The translations under genes were made by a program, and so were the position numbers. Source: Otatea glauca (taxonomy: Eukaryota > Streptophyta > Magnoliopsida > Poales > Poaceae). Taken from it: a DNA stretch of 64,000 bases. Below, one piece after another: positions 22,270 through 35,610 of this stretch. Position 1 is the first letter of the stretch. Each line of letters starts with the position of its first letter. The stretch spans positions 53,687,567-53,751,566 of the forward strand of contig CM070713.1 in NCBI GenBank assembly GCA_036346275.1, given 5' to 3'. The notes beneath the pieces were generated by a model, which saw nothing but the letters and a program-made list of their open reading frames with translations, was not told the DNA's origin and searched no databases.

Positions 22270-23278
22270 GACCCTGTTTGTTTTGGCTTAGTCTTTTTGG
22301 CTTTTGGTTTTAAGCTAGCTTTTTGGCTTAACAAGCTTTTAAGCCGTCTGCTTTTAAGCCGAGACATGCTGTTTGGTATCCTGGCTTTTTGATGAGTTGG
22401 ATGGTGTAGTCAGGGTTCACAAAATCGACGAAAACTGCGGTTTTCGAGAGTACCACTGTGGTTCGATATCCAAAACTGCTCGGTAAACTGCTTTAATTTC
22501 AAATTTTAAAAAATCAAAAAATTTGAAGAAAAAAATTATGCGTTGAAAACCGCTCGAAAACCGTTTCTTAAAAACCGAGCGGTTTCTCGCAAAAAACCGA
22601 TTGGTTTTCGATTTTTTTTCAATTTCTTAACCCTTCGGTTTCTGACGTTTTTCGAGCGATTTTTCGAGTGGTTTTTGCGATTTTCGAATTTTGAACGATT
22701 TTTCGAAATTCGGTTTTGTGAACCCTGGGTGTAGCTTATTTCTAGAAAGTTTGAAATACCATTTAAGGTTGTAAGGACTTTTCTTATGTACTCATTTATC
22801 TAATACAAATGTTTTATAATTTTTTCACCGAATGTCGTGTTGAAAAATATAGATTAATCTTCACATCAAACTTCATTCTGAGCATAATTATTTATCAACT
22901 TGATCCGGATCGGTGGAGGAGAAAGGAGGCTGAGGACGGTGGAGGAGGGAGGAGGTTGAGGAGGACTGAGACCGGAGCGGCGGAGGGAGAAGGCATGTCG
23001 CACAGGGGAATGAGAGAAGACGAGGAGAAATGAGGAGATGGGAGAAGGATTCTTGAGTTTATATATGATGACATTTGGTGGGTAATTTTGGAGACTTCCA
23101 GTGGCAAAGGGTTATTTCATCCTAAAAAAGCCCAAAAAAGCACCTCTCACCTGACTTTTGGCTTATAGTTATATGGAGACTTTTGGCTTTTATTAAGCCT
23201 GACTTAAAAGTCAGTTGTTTGTTTTGATTTTGGCTTTTCTACTTTTAAGCCAGTGAAAAAGCCGAAACAAACAGGGCC
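22270..23278. mobile_element. PIF/Harbinger-like MITE-type element in CACTA I
   Basis: Terminal repeats GACCCTGTTTGTTTTGGCTT and the complement of AAGCCGAAACAAACAGGGCC. Subterminal GCTTTTAAGCC words repeat at both ends. Flanks are TTA on the left and TAA on the right, close to but not identical with the TWA duplication of the superfamily. It contains a hAT MITE (22411-22727) and a GA-rich block at 22910-23035. No transposase. Confidence 0.6.
22411..22727. mobile_element. hAT-type MITE, 317 bp
   Basis: Starts CAGGGTTCACAAAATCG and ends TTCGGTTTTGTGAACCCTG. Flanked by an 8-bp duplication, GGTGTAGT (22403-22410) and GGTGTAGC (22728-22735), one mismatch. Interior is rich in AACCG/CGGTT words of both orientations. 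Length and duplication size fit hAT. Confidence 0.8.
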
Positions 23279-23389
23279 TAAAATTGTCTATAATAGTATA
23301 TATCACAAACGATTTTATCTGAAAGAATTTTTTATACGACCGTCTTTAACGTGTTCAGTGTATATCGCATAGTAAAACAGTTACCCGTC

Positions 23390-24340
23390 CTCTCTCTCTC
23401 GTGCGCCTCCCTCCTCCTCGAGCACCGCAACCGCCGTTCTTCCCACGCGCTAGCCCTCACCTTTCCCCTCCCGTCCCCTGTGTGCTCGCCCTTCCCTTCG
23501 TCCCCCTCTCAGATCCATCCGCGAGGTTGTCATGGACCCCTCTCAAATCCGACCACGAGGTCATCGCTCTCCTCTCTCCCTCCCACTTGCCTTCGCCTTC
23601 GCCCTCGCCCCAACACCCGCGCCACCGGATCTGTCCATCCCCCTGTCCTCCCGTCTTTGGATGCTGCTCGTTCTCGCTGCCTCCGGATCCCTTTCCCATC
23701 GGCGGATCCAACTCGACGATGCTCCCCTCCACCTCCGGCCTTCGGACGAAACCCAGGTGCAAATGCCGCTACAGGCGCCCGCGAGGTCAGGCCTTACGGT
23801 GGTGGTCCTCGACTGCCGCGGCGTCGGCTGGTACCTCCTCCGCCATATCTTCTGCTGCCGACCGCTCCACGCCAGGTAGGTTACCCCTTACCACCTCAGT
23901 TTCTCCCTCCCCTCTCCGATTGGGTGGTGCTGGCTAACAACATCACGAGGTTGAGGAGCAGGGAGGCACCTGAAGCTCAAGGCCTCAGCCGCTGTCTCCG
24001 GTCTCCACCTCCGGCCTCTGAATGAATCCCAGCTGCGAATGCAGCCGCACGCGCCTACGAGGTCGGTCCTCCCGGTGGTGCTCCTCGGCTGCAGTGTCGT
24101 CAGCCGGTATGTCCTCCATCGCATCTTCTCCTGCCGACAGTTCCACGCCAACCAGCTTAACCCTTACCACCCTGGCTTCTCCTTCCCCTCACCGATTGGG
24201 TGGTGCTCTGATCATTGACTCTTCCTACCAACAACAGGGCGTCACCATCCGAGAGGAATTGTCGCCCCCCAAATCGCGGTTGGTTCGTCAACGGCGCTTT
24301 CCCATCCCTCCTCTGGCTAGGCTTCCTCACAGGTAATCCT
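23390..24340 (+). other. GC-rich, possibly captured gene segment with 278-bp tandem duplication
   Basis: Sharp shift to GC-rich sequence with open frames up to 224 codons (23351-24025), but different frames are open at once, as is usual in GC-rich DNA. A block at about 23738-23930 recurs at 24016-24208 with roughly one in five bases changed. Shared words include CCACCTCCGGCC, TCCGATTGGGTGGTGCT and TTCCACGCCA. AGGTA-type donors follow each unit. No protein family is recognised. Confidence 0.45.
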
Positions 24341-25716
24341 CCTGCCCATAATCACTGAAATTTTTTTGGATCTACCTGTTTCTCCGCAAGAATTGGACAG
24401 TCCTACATGTGCAATTCGATTGGGTCTAGGATTAGTAGTGGCTGCTTCATTTCTTGCGTCTAATTGCGGGCCAGATTTAGTACAATTAGCTCCTTTAGGG
24501 CGATTACCTGATGAAATTGGTTCAGTTTGTTATGCTATTTTACCTCCCTAGAATTTCATGCTATCACCTGACCTAACATCTCCATTTACACTTCCATATT
24601 TCTTTTCCAGGTCTGACTTTGTACGTTTCGATTACAAGTGATTCTCTATCCTTAGAAAAGGATGATAATATCATTTCTATGGCATCTATCAGGTATTATG
24701 CGAACAAACTTTATTGTGGCTGCTGCCTCGTGAATATTGAGTGTTCTATAGCAAATGAGATACATTTATTCGAACTGTTGTCCGAAATTGGGTTTATCTT
24801 TTAGAGTACTGATTAAAGTAGCTCTCAGACACTTTGAAGCAATTACGTTTCACTTTAACCACACATTGTTTCTGCTGTGTATGTAGTGCGTGCATAGCCT
24901 CTTGAGTGATTCATGTAATGGTAGCTCTTGCATTACCAATTATCAAATTATCTGTTTGCGTCGTCTGCATTAAGTACTACTAGACATTTTTGAGGAAACT
25001 GAATTAGCTTGTGACTAACTGATTGATTATTTTTCTGTTGTTGATGGGAGTTGAAACGTCCAATCATGCTCAGTCGTACACATGATTATCAGTATGTTAT
25101 CCGCTTAAGACCATAAATTATTTGATTTCATTTGGTCTGTTATTTTTCTTATCATGACCTCGGTAAAAAAATCTTTTCGTTGCTGGTGATGATTTTGTGA
25201 TGTCCAAAGGTTCTAAGTCATCGGCTGAGACAATTGATATGGCAAGATCTCTTAAATACATCAGTGCGGCCTGGAAAGTTTTTATTAGGCATTTTAGTTT
25301 ATTTCATTTGCAACATATCTTTACACAAGCTTTGTTTATCCTAGGAATTTCACTTACAAATTTTTTTTGTCCCAGAACAAAGTTTCAAAATTTGAGAAAC
25401 ACTGACTTATAGTCTATCTAGGTGTAATTCTTTGTGTCGAAATTTATAAGAAGAGATATGGCTCTGTGAAAGTAATATGTTAAGACTTTAGTCAGACATG
25501 CTTATATCTCTTTCCATATGTTGAAATCAGATGGTTCTTCATCACTATATATGAAATGTTTTGTTTCCTATCCTTGTTTTCAACTAAAGATGATAAAAGA
25601 AAGCGATTTATCTGTTACTTTGTGCTTGTGTTGTTGTAGCTCCAAAGTGTTTCTGTTCGCAAATATCCAGTATATTTATGCTAATATGAAGTTGATTCAA
25701 CTATCTTGCAATCATA
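24341..25716. other. AT-rich interior of CACTA I, nothing recognised
   Basis: Intron-like composition with ORFs of 60-73 codons only, none recognisable. It could be intron and 3' part of the captured segment before it. Ends at the AGTTT duplicated by L5-C. Confidence 0.4.
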
Positions 25717-25859
25717 AGTTTTGTGAGACCCCGTTCTGATGAACAGGAACCTCCATGTGATTACTGTGCTATTCCCTGGATCAGTAGCTAGCACTCACAT
25801 GTTTACAACAATTGGAATCACAACGACACCACAATTAATTACAGCGGAAACAAATACAT

Positions 25860-28800
25860 TATAACGACCCCCATTTTCGCAAACCTGCAAAAATGGAAAT
25901 CTAATGTGCATTCCGTACTAGTCCCATGATCAGTAGCTAGTACGCACATACACACCAATTGGAATCAGAACCATACAACAAATATTAATAAGCGGAAGCT
26001 ATTACATAAAGAAAACTCTTACAACTTAGAGATATAGCAGCTAAAGAAGCAAGGTCTTGTAGTGTGCCCATCCAAAACCAACAGGTAACTGACAAGGCAT
26101 AATCTCTAGAAAGATCACGACGAAGAAAAACCCGCAACCTGCGACGGAAGAAACCTTCGAAGCTTCGACAACTTATCCACCTAAAAACCACATATAAGCA
26201 AGGGTGAGTACTTTCGTACTCCGCAAGACTTGAGCAAAGCCTATAATATATGCAGGCCATTTCAAAGGAGGCTACTACAGTTAATTTGCATAAAGCAGAA
26301 TTGACATTGTAAAACAAGTTATTTGCAAACGGAATTTATAAAAGCATAATTGACTGATATGAAATAAGTAAAGCATAAGTAATACTCACAACCCATCGTG
26401 AATATCGAATAATCCAGAAATGGAATCCATCAATGTCGATCCTTTGACATGAAAACAAAAGCTGCTAAACAAGTTCCAAACCACAACCCATTTTAGAAAA
26501 TTAAACATTTAACTAGTGCAAGTTCACCAAGTTTCCCATGACCGAGGGGACGGCTAATCGATTAGATTTACACTCTGCAGAGGTGTACAACTTTACCCAC
26601 AAGTCATGACCTTTTCTTTTTGCCGCATTTTTCACGCACCTTTGGCGTGTGGCCAGAATGTTCATGACGAAAACCTTTACATTATCTAATTTAACTTTGC
26701 ACCAGCACCGGGACGATAAAACCCACGCTATGCTGGAAGAACTCAGAGCATAGGAATGTTGGAACTTCCCATAGATGTGGCGCACACCGTTGTATTGGTA
26801 AGTGTTGTTCCCAACACCTCGGTGTGGGCACCCCGTAGAGCAAACCTCGAAAGGAGAGCCCGTACTACTTCAGCCTACCAATGTGCAAAGTTAAACTAGA
26901 TAACTTAATTGGTTTAAGGAAGCCCCATAACAACACTTGTGGTTGTACGGATTATCTTGGATCATACAACACTGAGTTCGGTCCTTAATCCGACACGGGC
27001 GATACTCCACCCTACACTACGTGCAAATCCCTCTGCACCTCCGGCTATTGCCAATAATCGCCCGCATCAAAACCATAGTTTTATTTTGGGTTTTTAATCA
27101 AAATACCCATAACCAACAGCTACAATTACAACATTTTCCATTTCTCAAGGAACACATTTTGATCTGATCATCATCATCATTTGTTCTAAAAGCATGGCTA
27201 AGCATGGATAAAAGTAATCGCATATACCCATGATGACATTAAGTAATTGTCTAAGCTTATTCTATGGTTATCAAGGCTCACATTTTCATACTTATCAAGG
27301 AAGTTTCATGAGACAACAGGTATAACTACCAGTACCACAAAATAGCAATTTACAGAAAGTAAACATATGCATGAAACATTTTAATAAACAATGCAAATTA
27401 AATTCTGGGATCAAGATGGTCAAAGGAGGGTGCTTGCCTTGCTTATATATTGCTTACGATGAAGACGCGATCACGGCTGACGGAGGCAACGATGGAGGAA
27501 GGGACGTCGAATTCTACACGTCGATTGATCGGAAAATATAGCAAATAAGAAACTTCAATAAGGGCAAAAAGAAGACAGACAGAAAATCAAATAAAGATTC
27601 ATTGCAGAAAACAGGAACACTTTAGAGTTTGAATTATTTAAGATCTCATGATTTAGATACTTACACATGCACATACTTAATGGTTTTGAGATAACAAAGC
27701 AGGGTTTTCTTTAGCAGATTATCAAATCTTGAATTATTAATTCAAGAGGCTAAAATTATGAATTCTTGTATTTTCGATTTCGAATTATAGATGCTAAAAT
27801 TATTTGGATTAAAAGAATTGGAACACTAGTTAAAGAGTTATGCAAATAGCACTTAACCTTAAGATTTTGCATATGATGGGTTTTAAATAAGTTATAATTG
27901 ATAAGCTAGCTAATTAGATTTATTTATGGGTTTTGAGAAGGTTCTAGTGATACAAATATATATATTAATTATAAATTCCTTATTACAAGGTTCACTTATT
28001 CCGATTACGGTAAGGTTCACCAAACATAAACTTAGGGTTATTTGACTACTAGAGTTTGTATGCAAAACATGGCGAAATCATATTATTTCTTCGGAAGTGG
28101 ATAGCATATACTTTGAAGAACATATCTAGGCTGATTTCATACATTTTAGCTTTTAGATGAGACATTATTTTTATAGTTGAAAAAGCTTATGTGATATTAA
28201 AAGTTACGACAACCATAATTTTTAAGGGTATTCAACTAGCAAGATTTAATTGAAACGAAAGTTGTAAATAAAATATTTTTCTAGAATATGGTAGACCATA
28301 TCCTAAATATCATTTCTAAACTAATTTCCATAGTTTTTGCATTTAGACGAGAGATTCTACAAAGTTGTGAAAAGATTGAGGGCTCAATTAACTACCCGCT
28401 AAGGATTCAGTTTTTCATATAAGATTGCGACTACACCGTCTAGGATAAACTACTCATTTTTTAGGTATTAACAGGGCATGACACTAGAAGTGATTTAAAG
28501 TTGGTTTCGCGACAATTGGCTTTTATCCGAAATGTTTTTCCCATAAGCGATCATTAGGGTCTAACATTATTTTATTTCATCCTTGCACAAACATAAGGTA
28601 TTTTTGTATAAACAGTAAGAGTGCTATTTTTCAAAGTTATTGGATTTGGTTTTATCAAATTTAGAGTTTATTTGTGAAAGTTATGACTATTCAATTTATG
28701 CAAGTATTAACACTTTGACTATTAAACATTTACTGTTTTATATAGTAAACTTTAAATATTATTATGTATCTGGAATCTTTGTACTGCTAGGAATATAGCA

Positions 28801-31235
28801 AAACTATTTTGGTGATCATTTGAATTCATTTGATCTCTATATTGACTATTTGATTCTATATGCATATGCATATACATTTTATACTTAAGTTATTTCACAT
28901 TTTTCAAGATAGTTCAAATCAAATTCATATATTAATTATTTTGGTAAATTAAGGTATTCTACTGCCATGACAATATTTAGAATTCAATTTTTACTTATTC
29001 TATATTTCTTTTACTCAAATTATGTATATTTGAATATCTAGTGTATTGAAAACAATCTTTAATAGAAAGTATTTCAAACAATAATGAAATTTAAATACTT
29101 TTACATATTTGAACTTATGGAAACATGAGTATTTCACTAAAATTGGTTTCATTCAATCCTAAGTCTATTTACAACATTTTAATATGAAGTATGTTTTTAG
29201 CCCTTTCTTTCAAATTTGAATTTAAAATTTACCTATTGAACATTTTCAAAATGATATTGCATATTCTGAAACTAATTGATTTTACATGAATATAGAAATT
29301 GATTTCACTCAATTCGGAGTTATAATGCAAAATATATAGGCATTTGAATCATTTCGGTTATACAAAATCTCTGAAAAATAGAAATTACGTTTTCAGAATT
29401 GGAAAGCGTATTTCACCGTTGAACTGGAGATGCTTTGACCGGCTGACAGAGAGGTCCCACTGTTCAGCGACCGAAAACAGGGGCGCGGCTAGGGCTCGAT
29501 GGCTCCGGCGAACGGCGGCAGAATCCGGCCGGGCGAGGGCACCACAAGTACAAGCTCGGCAAGGCGACACGAATGGTGGAACCTATTCGGCCGGAGATGG
29601 AGCAGAGAGGTGCGCCACCGAAGGCCTGCGGCGGAGAAAGGGGAAGTTCGCCGGAGAAGAAAAAGGAGTTAGCTCCGGTTGAATCGGTAGCATGAGAAGC
29701 TTCAGTGAGGTTAGGAGGTTCCGTTTTACCGGTTGATTGGATCTGGAATGAGCTGAGGAAGCGCGCCACCGTGCGCCGGCCGTGGGGAAGAAAGGCGAAG
29801 GCTGCGGCGGCGCAGAGGGCAAGAAGAACTGAAATTGGCGAGAGGAATGAATTCAGTGTAGCTCCTTGGTGCTATAGGTGGGAGTGATTTGGGACGAGTC
29901 GCATCGGAGTGGCTTAATTTGATGTTCTTCCACTTTTTGGGTTTCAGTAGAAACGGCGAAGAACATGGTTTCGGTTCTGGCGTTTGGTTTAGGGAGTGAA
30001 TGAGGGTGAAGGGAAGCTCAATGCGACGCCCAGGTGCTAATTATAGTCGTAGAATTCGGTTGCACAAGATTTGAACACAAAGGAAGAAGTGCGGCTCGGT
30101 TTGACGCTTTGCGTGATGAAGTGGCGCGAGTTTTCCTCCGGCGACGTGCAGCACTGGGGTGATCAGGGCATGGCGCACGACTTTCGAAGATGAACGTGGC
30201 GCCAGTTGATGGAGTGGGCGGCACGGTGCGATGCATCGGCGAGGAAGGCGCGAACTCGGGAGAAAGGTCGGGCGCTACCGCGAGGAGAAAAGAAGAGAGG
30301 AGAAGGAAGCGCACGACAGATGGGCCTGGGACCACCGGTCAGCGACCAAGGCGTTTTCCCGTTGCTTCAGCGCACCGTTACGGAAAAGGGGGCTGGCCCA
30401 CACGTCGGTGAGAGGAGGTAAGTCAGGGGATAAGCATGGCCGAGACAAGCTCCATGTGGGCATTAAATTTCCATCTATTCGCTGTCTAAATTTTATGAAA
30501 ATTTTTGACCTGCATCTCCTGGTAGTTTCCAACGCCCAGTAAAACTTTTTGGACTAAAATATCTTACAATGAATTAGTTAAAATTCTGACACTGTGGACT
30601 TGTATTGGATCTGTATTTTGGAATTTTATTTATTTCGGGGTGTAAATCATATTAATTATTTTCAAAACTTTTTATAGGTATTTATTTTGGCTTAAGGATA
30701 TCTCCATAAAAATTTCAAGTCAAAATCGCAAGTTAATATTTTATAAACATTCTGACATTAAGATTTCTAGTTTTTAATTGTTTTGTTTTTGAATTATTAG
30801 AGGGCTTTGCCGACATGATCAAATCCTGATATTTTTACCAGGGATAGGTTTTACACTGAGGGTGTTGTGGTAATTTTTCCAGATCCAGATAAACTGTGAA
30901 TACTTTTCATTAATTCTGACTTGTACTGTTTCTAGTCAAAAGAGGTGTCATTCATTTTATTTACCCATTTTTCTGTGCATAAAATTTTACTTGTTGATTT
31001 TACTGACTTACCAGTTTGGTTGGGGTTCCATGGTAATTTTTCCAAAATTTATCTTTTACCTTTTTATCTTTTTACCATTATCCATTCTTTAACTGTATTT
31101 GATTGATTTTTCATTCAATACAAAAATCCAGGAAATTCCAAATAAATTCCAATCATGTCAGGAAACATCAGAAATAAATATATCCAAATTCAAAATATAA
31201 ATTTTTATATTATTGCACTTTTTCAGGATGTTACA
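25860..31235 (-). repeat. 3' LTR of L5-A
   Basis: 5376 bp, minus strand. AT-rich outer parts align with L5-B; the GC core (about 29440-30420) is the A type, shared with 49495-50490. The TATA word here is changed to CTATAATTA (rc near 30040), while the 5' LTR keeps TATAAATA. A TGACAGATGGGCC...GGTCAGCGACC palindrome lies at 30316-30350. Confidence 0.85.
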
Positions 31236-31491
31236 AATCTACCCCCCTTACAGAAATCTCGTCCCCGAGATTTGCAAGGACTAAGTGGGTTTGGAAATTC
31301 TTTCTTGGATGTGGTCTTGTTGTTTCCTCATTTTCTTGTTTCCAGTATAGTCGCTTTGCAAAACATCGTTCTTGCGATTCCAGAGTGATGTGGCTAGAAT
31401 GGAGAAGATTTCTATTTGGGTTTCGCGTAAGCAGATGAGGAATATTACTATATATCTCTTTTGATTGCATAACTAGGATTTTTTTTAACAA
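31231..31491 (-). CDS. L5-A 3'-terminal small ORF (86 codons)
   Basis: Open frame almost identical to L5-B 43208-43465; both contain NIPHLLTRN and ENEETTRPHPRKN and read through the polypurine tract. In another frame the same DNA gives a Lys/Arg/Gln-rich tail, which is common at pol C-termini of gypsy elements. The L5-D counterpart does not keep this frame, so coding is doubtful. Confidence 0.25.
   Translation of the reverse strand: MLKKILVMQSKEIYSNIPHLLTRNPNRNLLHSSHITLESQERCFAKRLYWKQENEETTRPHPRKNFQTHLVLANLGDEISVRGVDL
31236..31255 (-). other. Polypurine tract of L5-A
   Basis: Reverse complement reads AAGGGGGGTAGATTTG next to the LTR start, preceded by the AAATCTCGGGGACGAGATTT palindrome. 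Confidence 0.85.
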
Positions 31492-31899
31492 TAATAATCT
31501 AATTTAGAGAGTGACACGCGATATGTTTAGAATATTCAAGGTGAAAGAAATAATGCATTGTTATTAGATTCATTAGGGAAGAGTTGAATGTTATCATCAA
31601 GAAATGATATTTGAGTACAATGATTGATCTGTACGATTTAACAACAATTGACGAAATTAGATGAGAATGAACGTTATTCTAGATTGTCTTTAGATTGAGA
31701 ACAAGGTAAGATAATTCAAGGATTTAGGTTGAGGTAAGAGGATTATAAAATGATCCTGATGATTTAATTCACTTGATCATCTTGATAGACAGAGGATTTT
31801 GATTTTCTTTATATTTGGCAATTATGAAGGAATATAATGTACAAAGTCAAAAGGTTGATTGTAGGAATTGCATATATAAAGGACGTTTTCGATATTACA

Positions 31900-32106
31900 T
31901 TAAGTATCGGGTGTGATTACATAAGGAAGATCTTTACATAAGCCTAACATCGAGGCAGGGGTCGTTCTAGGTACTTGATGCTTCCTAGGTCTTGATATAA
32001 CTTGGAAATCACTGATGTCATCCTTGACGAGATGATGAACTTTTCTTGGGTAGATTTTGGTGAAGTGATGAGGTTCTTCTCGATCGACGCAAGCGGCGTT
32101 GTCCAT
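31900..32106 (-). CDS. L5-A small ORF2, truncated
   Basis: 68 codons starting MDNAACVDREEPHHF, with VHHLVKDDISDFQ and CKDLPY, aligned over its length with L5-B 42593-42877. It stops early relative to L5-B. Three-way conservation (A, B, D) suggests this is real element coding sequence. No known domain. Confidence 0.45.
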   Translation of the reverse strand: MDNAACVDREEPHHFTKIYPRKVHHLVKDDISDFQVISRPRKHQVPRTTPASMLGLCKDLPYVITPDT

Positions 32107-32375
32107 CTTATTTGAAACAATAGAAGATTATTCACTGATGTTATAAAACAGATAGGGGATTGATCGAGCAATGGTTAAAAATGAAAATTGAAAATGTGAT
32201 ACTTGACATCTCACTGGCCATTTGGAAGGATTAAGATAAGATATATTTTGATGAGAGTTCAGTTAAATTCATAAGGCATTATTCCGCTGATCGAAATATT
32301 ACTTTAAGATTAGACACAATGATTTCAAATTAATCTAAATTCTGACAGAAACTATATTTATATGAGATGTACCTG

Positions 32376-33490
32376 GCATTGTGTCAGGTATGCCATGATT
32401 GATGTCTTGAGTTGGAGTAAATGAGGAGATAGCAGCTTGTTGGTCTTGAGAATGAAGTTGATCTCTCTTCTTCCTTGGGCATTTGTTGGCATAATGTCCA
32501 CGCTCACGACAGTAAAAGCATGTAACATTAGTTGCCTAGTTTTGGACGCCGGATGGTTGCTCACTAGTGTTGTTGGAAGAATGAACAAATGATGGTTGAA
32601 ATTGAGGATGGAATTGAGCAGAATTCTTTTTAGGACAAGTGTCTTTATTCAAGCGTCTCTTCTTTAACTGCTTCTTCGGGCAAACTGATTCAGATTTTGT
32701 TCCTCCTGCTCTTGAAGTTATAATCTTAACTGACGTAACTTCTGGTATGACCATGGTGCTATGAGATGTTTGTTTTCTTTGGGGGCACTGTTTAGCAATA
32801 TGACCCTTCTTGTAACAGACGTAGCACTTTTGTTTCTTTCGAGATGCTTTCTTGGGAATAATTGCATGTTCCATGATGTTCTCCTTCTTAATCTTAACTT
32901 GTTGCTGTTTAGGGCATTCCCTTGCCCAATGACCTTCTTCACCACACGAGAAGCATGCTGTTGGCGATGGCCAATTACTGCTTCCTTGCTGGTGATTGAT
33001 AAGATCTGCTTTTTCAATTCTTCCAATGGCATTTCTTGTGTAGCTTCTCTTTTATTTGTTAATTCTTGGGCAACTAAGGCTCGGAGTTTTTCCTTCTGAT
33101 GCTGAACTGCGGCAGTGATTATTGGATCTAGGGGGCATTGAGCTGGGCAATGATCTTGACCTTCACAAAGGTAACAAGTGATATTGCTCATGGGACATCT
33201 TCTGGAGAATGATTTCCTTCACAGCTGGAGCAATTGATTGCATGTTCATCAGCAGTATGTCCTATTTCTCCACAGTGAATGCAAGCATGATCTTCGGATT
33301 GGCTGGGTTGGCAACACTTCAAAGAGCATCGCTTAGGTATCGAGTGAGATGTAGGAGTAGATTTCTGATCCAAACTATTTCCTTTTCTAGCAAAAATTGA
33401 GCCAAGGTTGGAAATACTCTGCGCTAACTGTTGGGAATTTGGTTGGATTAAGGTAGGACTATCATTAGATGGTGAAAGGCATGGCTTCAC
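32376..33490 (-). pseudogene. L5-A ORF1: multi zinc-knuckle protein, broken
   Basis: Minus-strand copy of the L5-B 41158 ORF, in pieces (33490-33188, 33191-32718, 32874-32536, then to about 32376). Knuckles CIHCGEIGH..., CYLCEGQDHCPAQC, CFSCGEEGHWAREC, CYVCYKKGHIAKQC and CFYC(R)ERGHYANKC are recognisable. Breaks: a deletion before the first CCHC repeat end shifts frame near 33190, a 7-bp difference near 33000 shifts it again, and GVQN is followed by TAG. It keeps CAG where L5-B has a TAG after ECPK, so the two copies have independent lesions. Confidence 0.7.
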
Positions 33491-34808
33491 TTTCTATGAC
33501 TTTGAGGGATCTTGTGACTGCAACAATGATTATTAGGACAATGTTATTTTGACAGAATTCTGTTGGGTTTCATGAAGTGAATGAGGAGTGCTAGCAACTT
33601 ATACTGTGTAACATCCTCAAAAGTACAATAAAGTGAAAATGAATATTTTAAATTTTAAAATATTTATTTCTGAGTTCACTTGGCATTATTAACTTTATTT
33701 GGATTTTCCTGGATTTTTGTATCGAATGAAAAATCAAACAACTAGAATTAAAGAACGGATAATGGTAACAAGATAAAATGGTAAAAGTAAAAATTTGGAA
33801 AAATTACCATGGAACCCTAACCATGCTGGTAAGCCATTAAAATCAACAAGTAAAATTGTTATGCAAAGAAAAATGGATAAATAAAATTAATGTCACCTCT
33901 TTTGACTAGAAACAGTGAAAGTCAGAATTTGTGTAAAATATTAGAAAGTTATATGAACCCATAAAAATTACCATAGAACGCCTACATCAGTTTTTATACC
34001 TGGTAAAAATATCAGGATTTGATCATGTCGGCAAAGCCCTCTAATAATTCAAAAACAGAAACAATTAAAAACTACAAATGCTAATGTCAGAATTTTTATA
34101 ACATATTCACTTGATATTTTGACTTGAAATTTTTATGGAGGTATCCTTAAGCCAACATTAATTTCTATAAAAAGTTTGGAAAATAATTAATATGATTTAC
34201 ATCCCAAAATAAATAGAATACTGAAATTCAAATCCTGTACAAGTCCACAGTGTCAGAATTTTAGTTAATTCAGTGTAAGATATTTTAATCTCACATTTTT
34301 ACTGGGCGTTATAGACTACCAGGAGAGGTCGGTCAAAAAGTTTCACAATTTTCCCACTTGATCTGATGGCCATTTTAATGCCCACATGGGACTGTCTGGA
34401 CAGAACTTATCCTTTCATTTTGCTTTCCCTCAATGACATGTGGGCCAGCGCCTTTGACCGTAACGATTCTTTGGCGGCAACGAAACCTTTCCTCTCTCGC
34501 CTGTGGTCCGGGACCCACCGTCGACCCCGAATCCGCTGCCTCCTCTCTTCTCCCCTCTCGCTAGAGACAAGCTCGAGCGTCCCCGATTCTTCTCAGCTTG
34601 ACGCCACCTACGCCCGATTCTGCACGACGCCCCGCTGGATCACTGCCATGGCCTGCCCTTGGTCCTCGTGCGCCATACCTGGTCAGTTCTTTGTCGCCCC
34701 GATGTCGTGCGTCGCGAAAGAGATCGCTGCGCCACTTCATCGCAAAGCGTCAAACCAAGCCGCAACGTTGCCGCGTGTTTAAACCCTGTCGACCACACCC
34801 TTGCCAGC

Positions 34809-34816
34809 TATAAATA
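34809..34816 (+). promoter_or_regulatory. TATA box of L5-B 5' LTR
   Basis: TATAAATA, 1.2 kb inside the LTR, same offset as in L5-Z and L5-A. Repeated in the 3' LTR at 45298-45305 (offset there increased by the 598-bp duplication). Confidence 0.65.
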
Positions 34817-35610
34817 CCAGATGAGAGTCATTGAGACCCTTCCCCCATTCTTCTGAACTTCATTCGAACCTGCTTCCTAGCCATTCACCGAGACAAGCTC
34901 AAAACCGAAACTCTTCTTCTGTCTTTGCCGCGAGAACCCGCAAAAGAGAGATCAGCGACTTCCATCAAATTGGTACCAATCCTTGCAATTGACTCAATCG
35001 GGAGCTTCGTAAGGTGCTCTAATTCATTTCCCGAACTTGAATTTTGTCAATTTCGCCTGCAGCATCTTCTCACCCGCCATTGCCAGAGGAGCTTGAACCT
35101 TGAGGTCGTAAAGCAATTCACCTCACTGAGTAAGCCATTTTCGAATTCCTCCGGCCTGAAGCTCCATTAGGACACCGTGATCACTTCTTGCCTATCAATT
35201 TCAGCTCTGGTTAGTCAAATCACCGCCGCCGCGAACGCCTTTCTTCTCCACGGCCTGCGCGCGTGGGCAGCCCAACTCAATGTCTCTCTGATCGAATCGA
35301 CTGACAAAATGGAATCCAGGTGGTACTTTGATGCTCAATTCGTTGCCCATTCAATCCTTCACCTCGTTGTTCTTGCTCCAAGCCGGCCGCCATTGGCGCC
35401 GCCCCGAGCTCACGGTGGCGCGCTGCCCTGGCCATCACCGCCGACAATAAAACCCACTGGCGTGTGCGCAATAGCCCCCTGATGCTCTCAGTGTCATCGC
35501 CTCGGCCGGAGACTCACCGGAGTAGCGACGCCGGTGAGCCCTAGTCATCCCCTGTTTCGGCCCACAAGTGAAACCTCATCTGTTTTGGCGAGCCCTTTTG
35601 TCACAAGCTA

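Noticed and set aside
22270..23278. Clear target-site duplication for the PIF-like element
   Set aside because: Flanks are TTA and TAA, not identical, so the superfamily call rests on the terminal repeats only.
23351..24025. 224-codon ORF as a confident gene
   Set aside because: Two other frames are open over the same bases, composition is Pro/Ser/Arg-rich as expected from GC-rich DNA, and there is no recognised domain.
29344..30542. Overlapping ORFs of 60-112 codons on both strands as host genes
   Set aside because: They lie in the GC-rich LTR core, recur in 49440-50490 because the LTR recurs, are open in several frames at once, and match no family.
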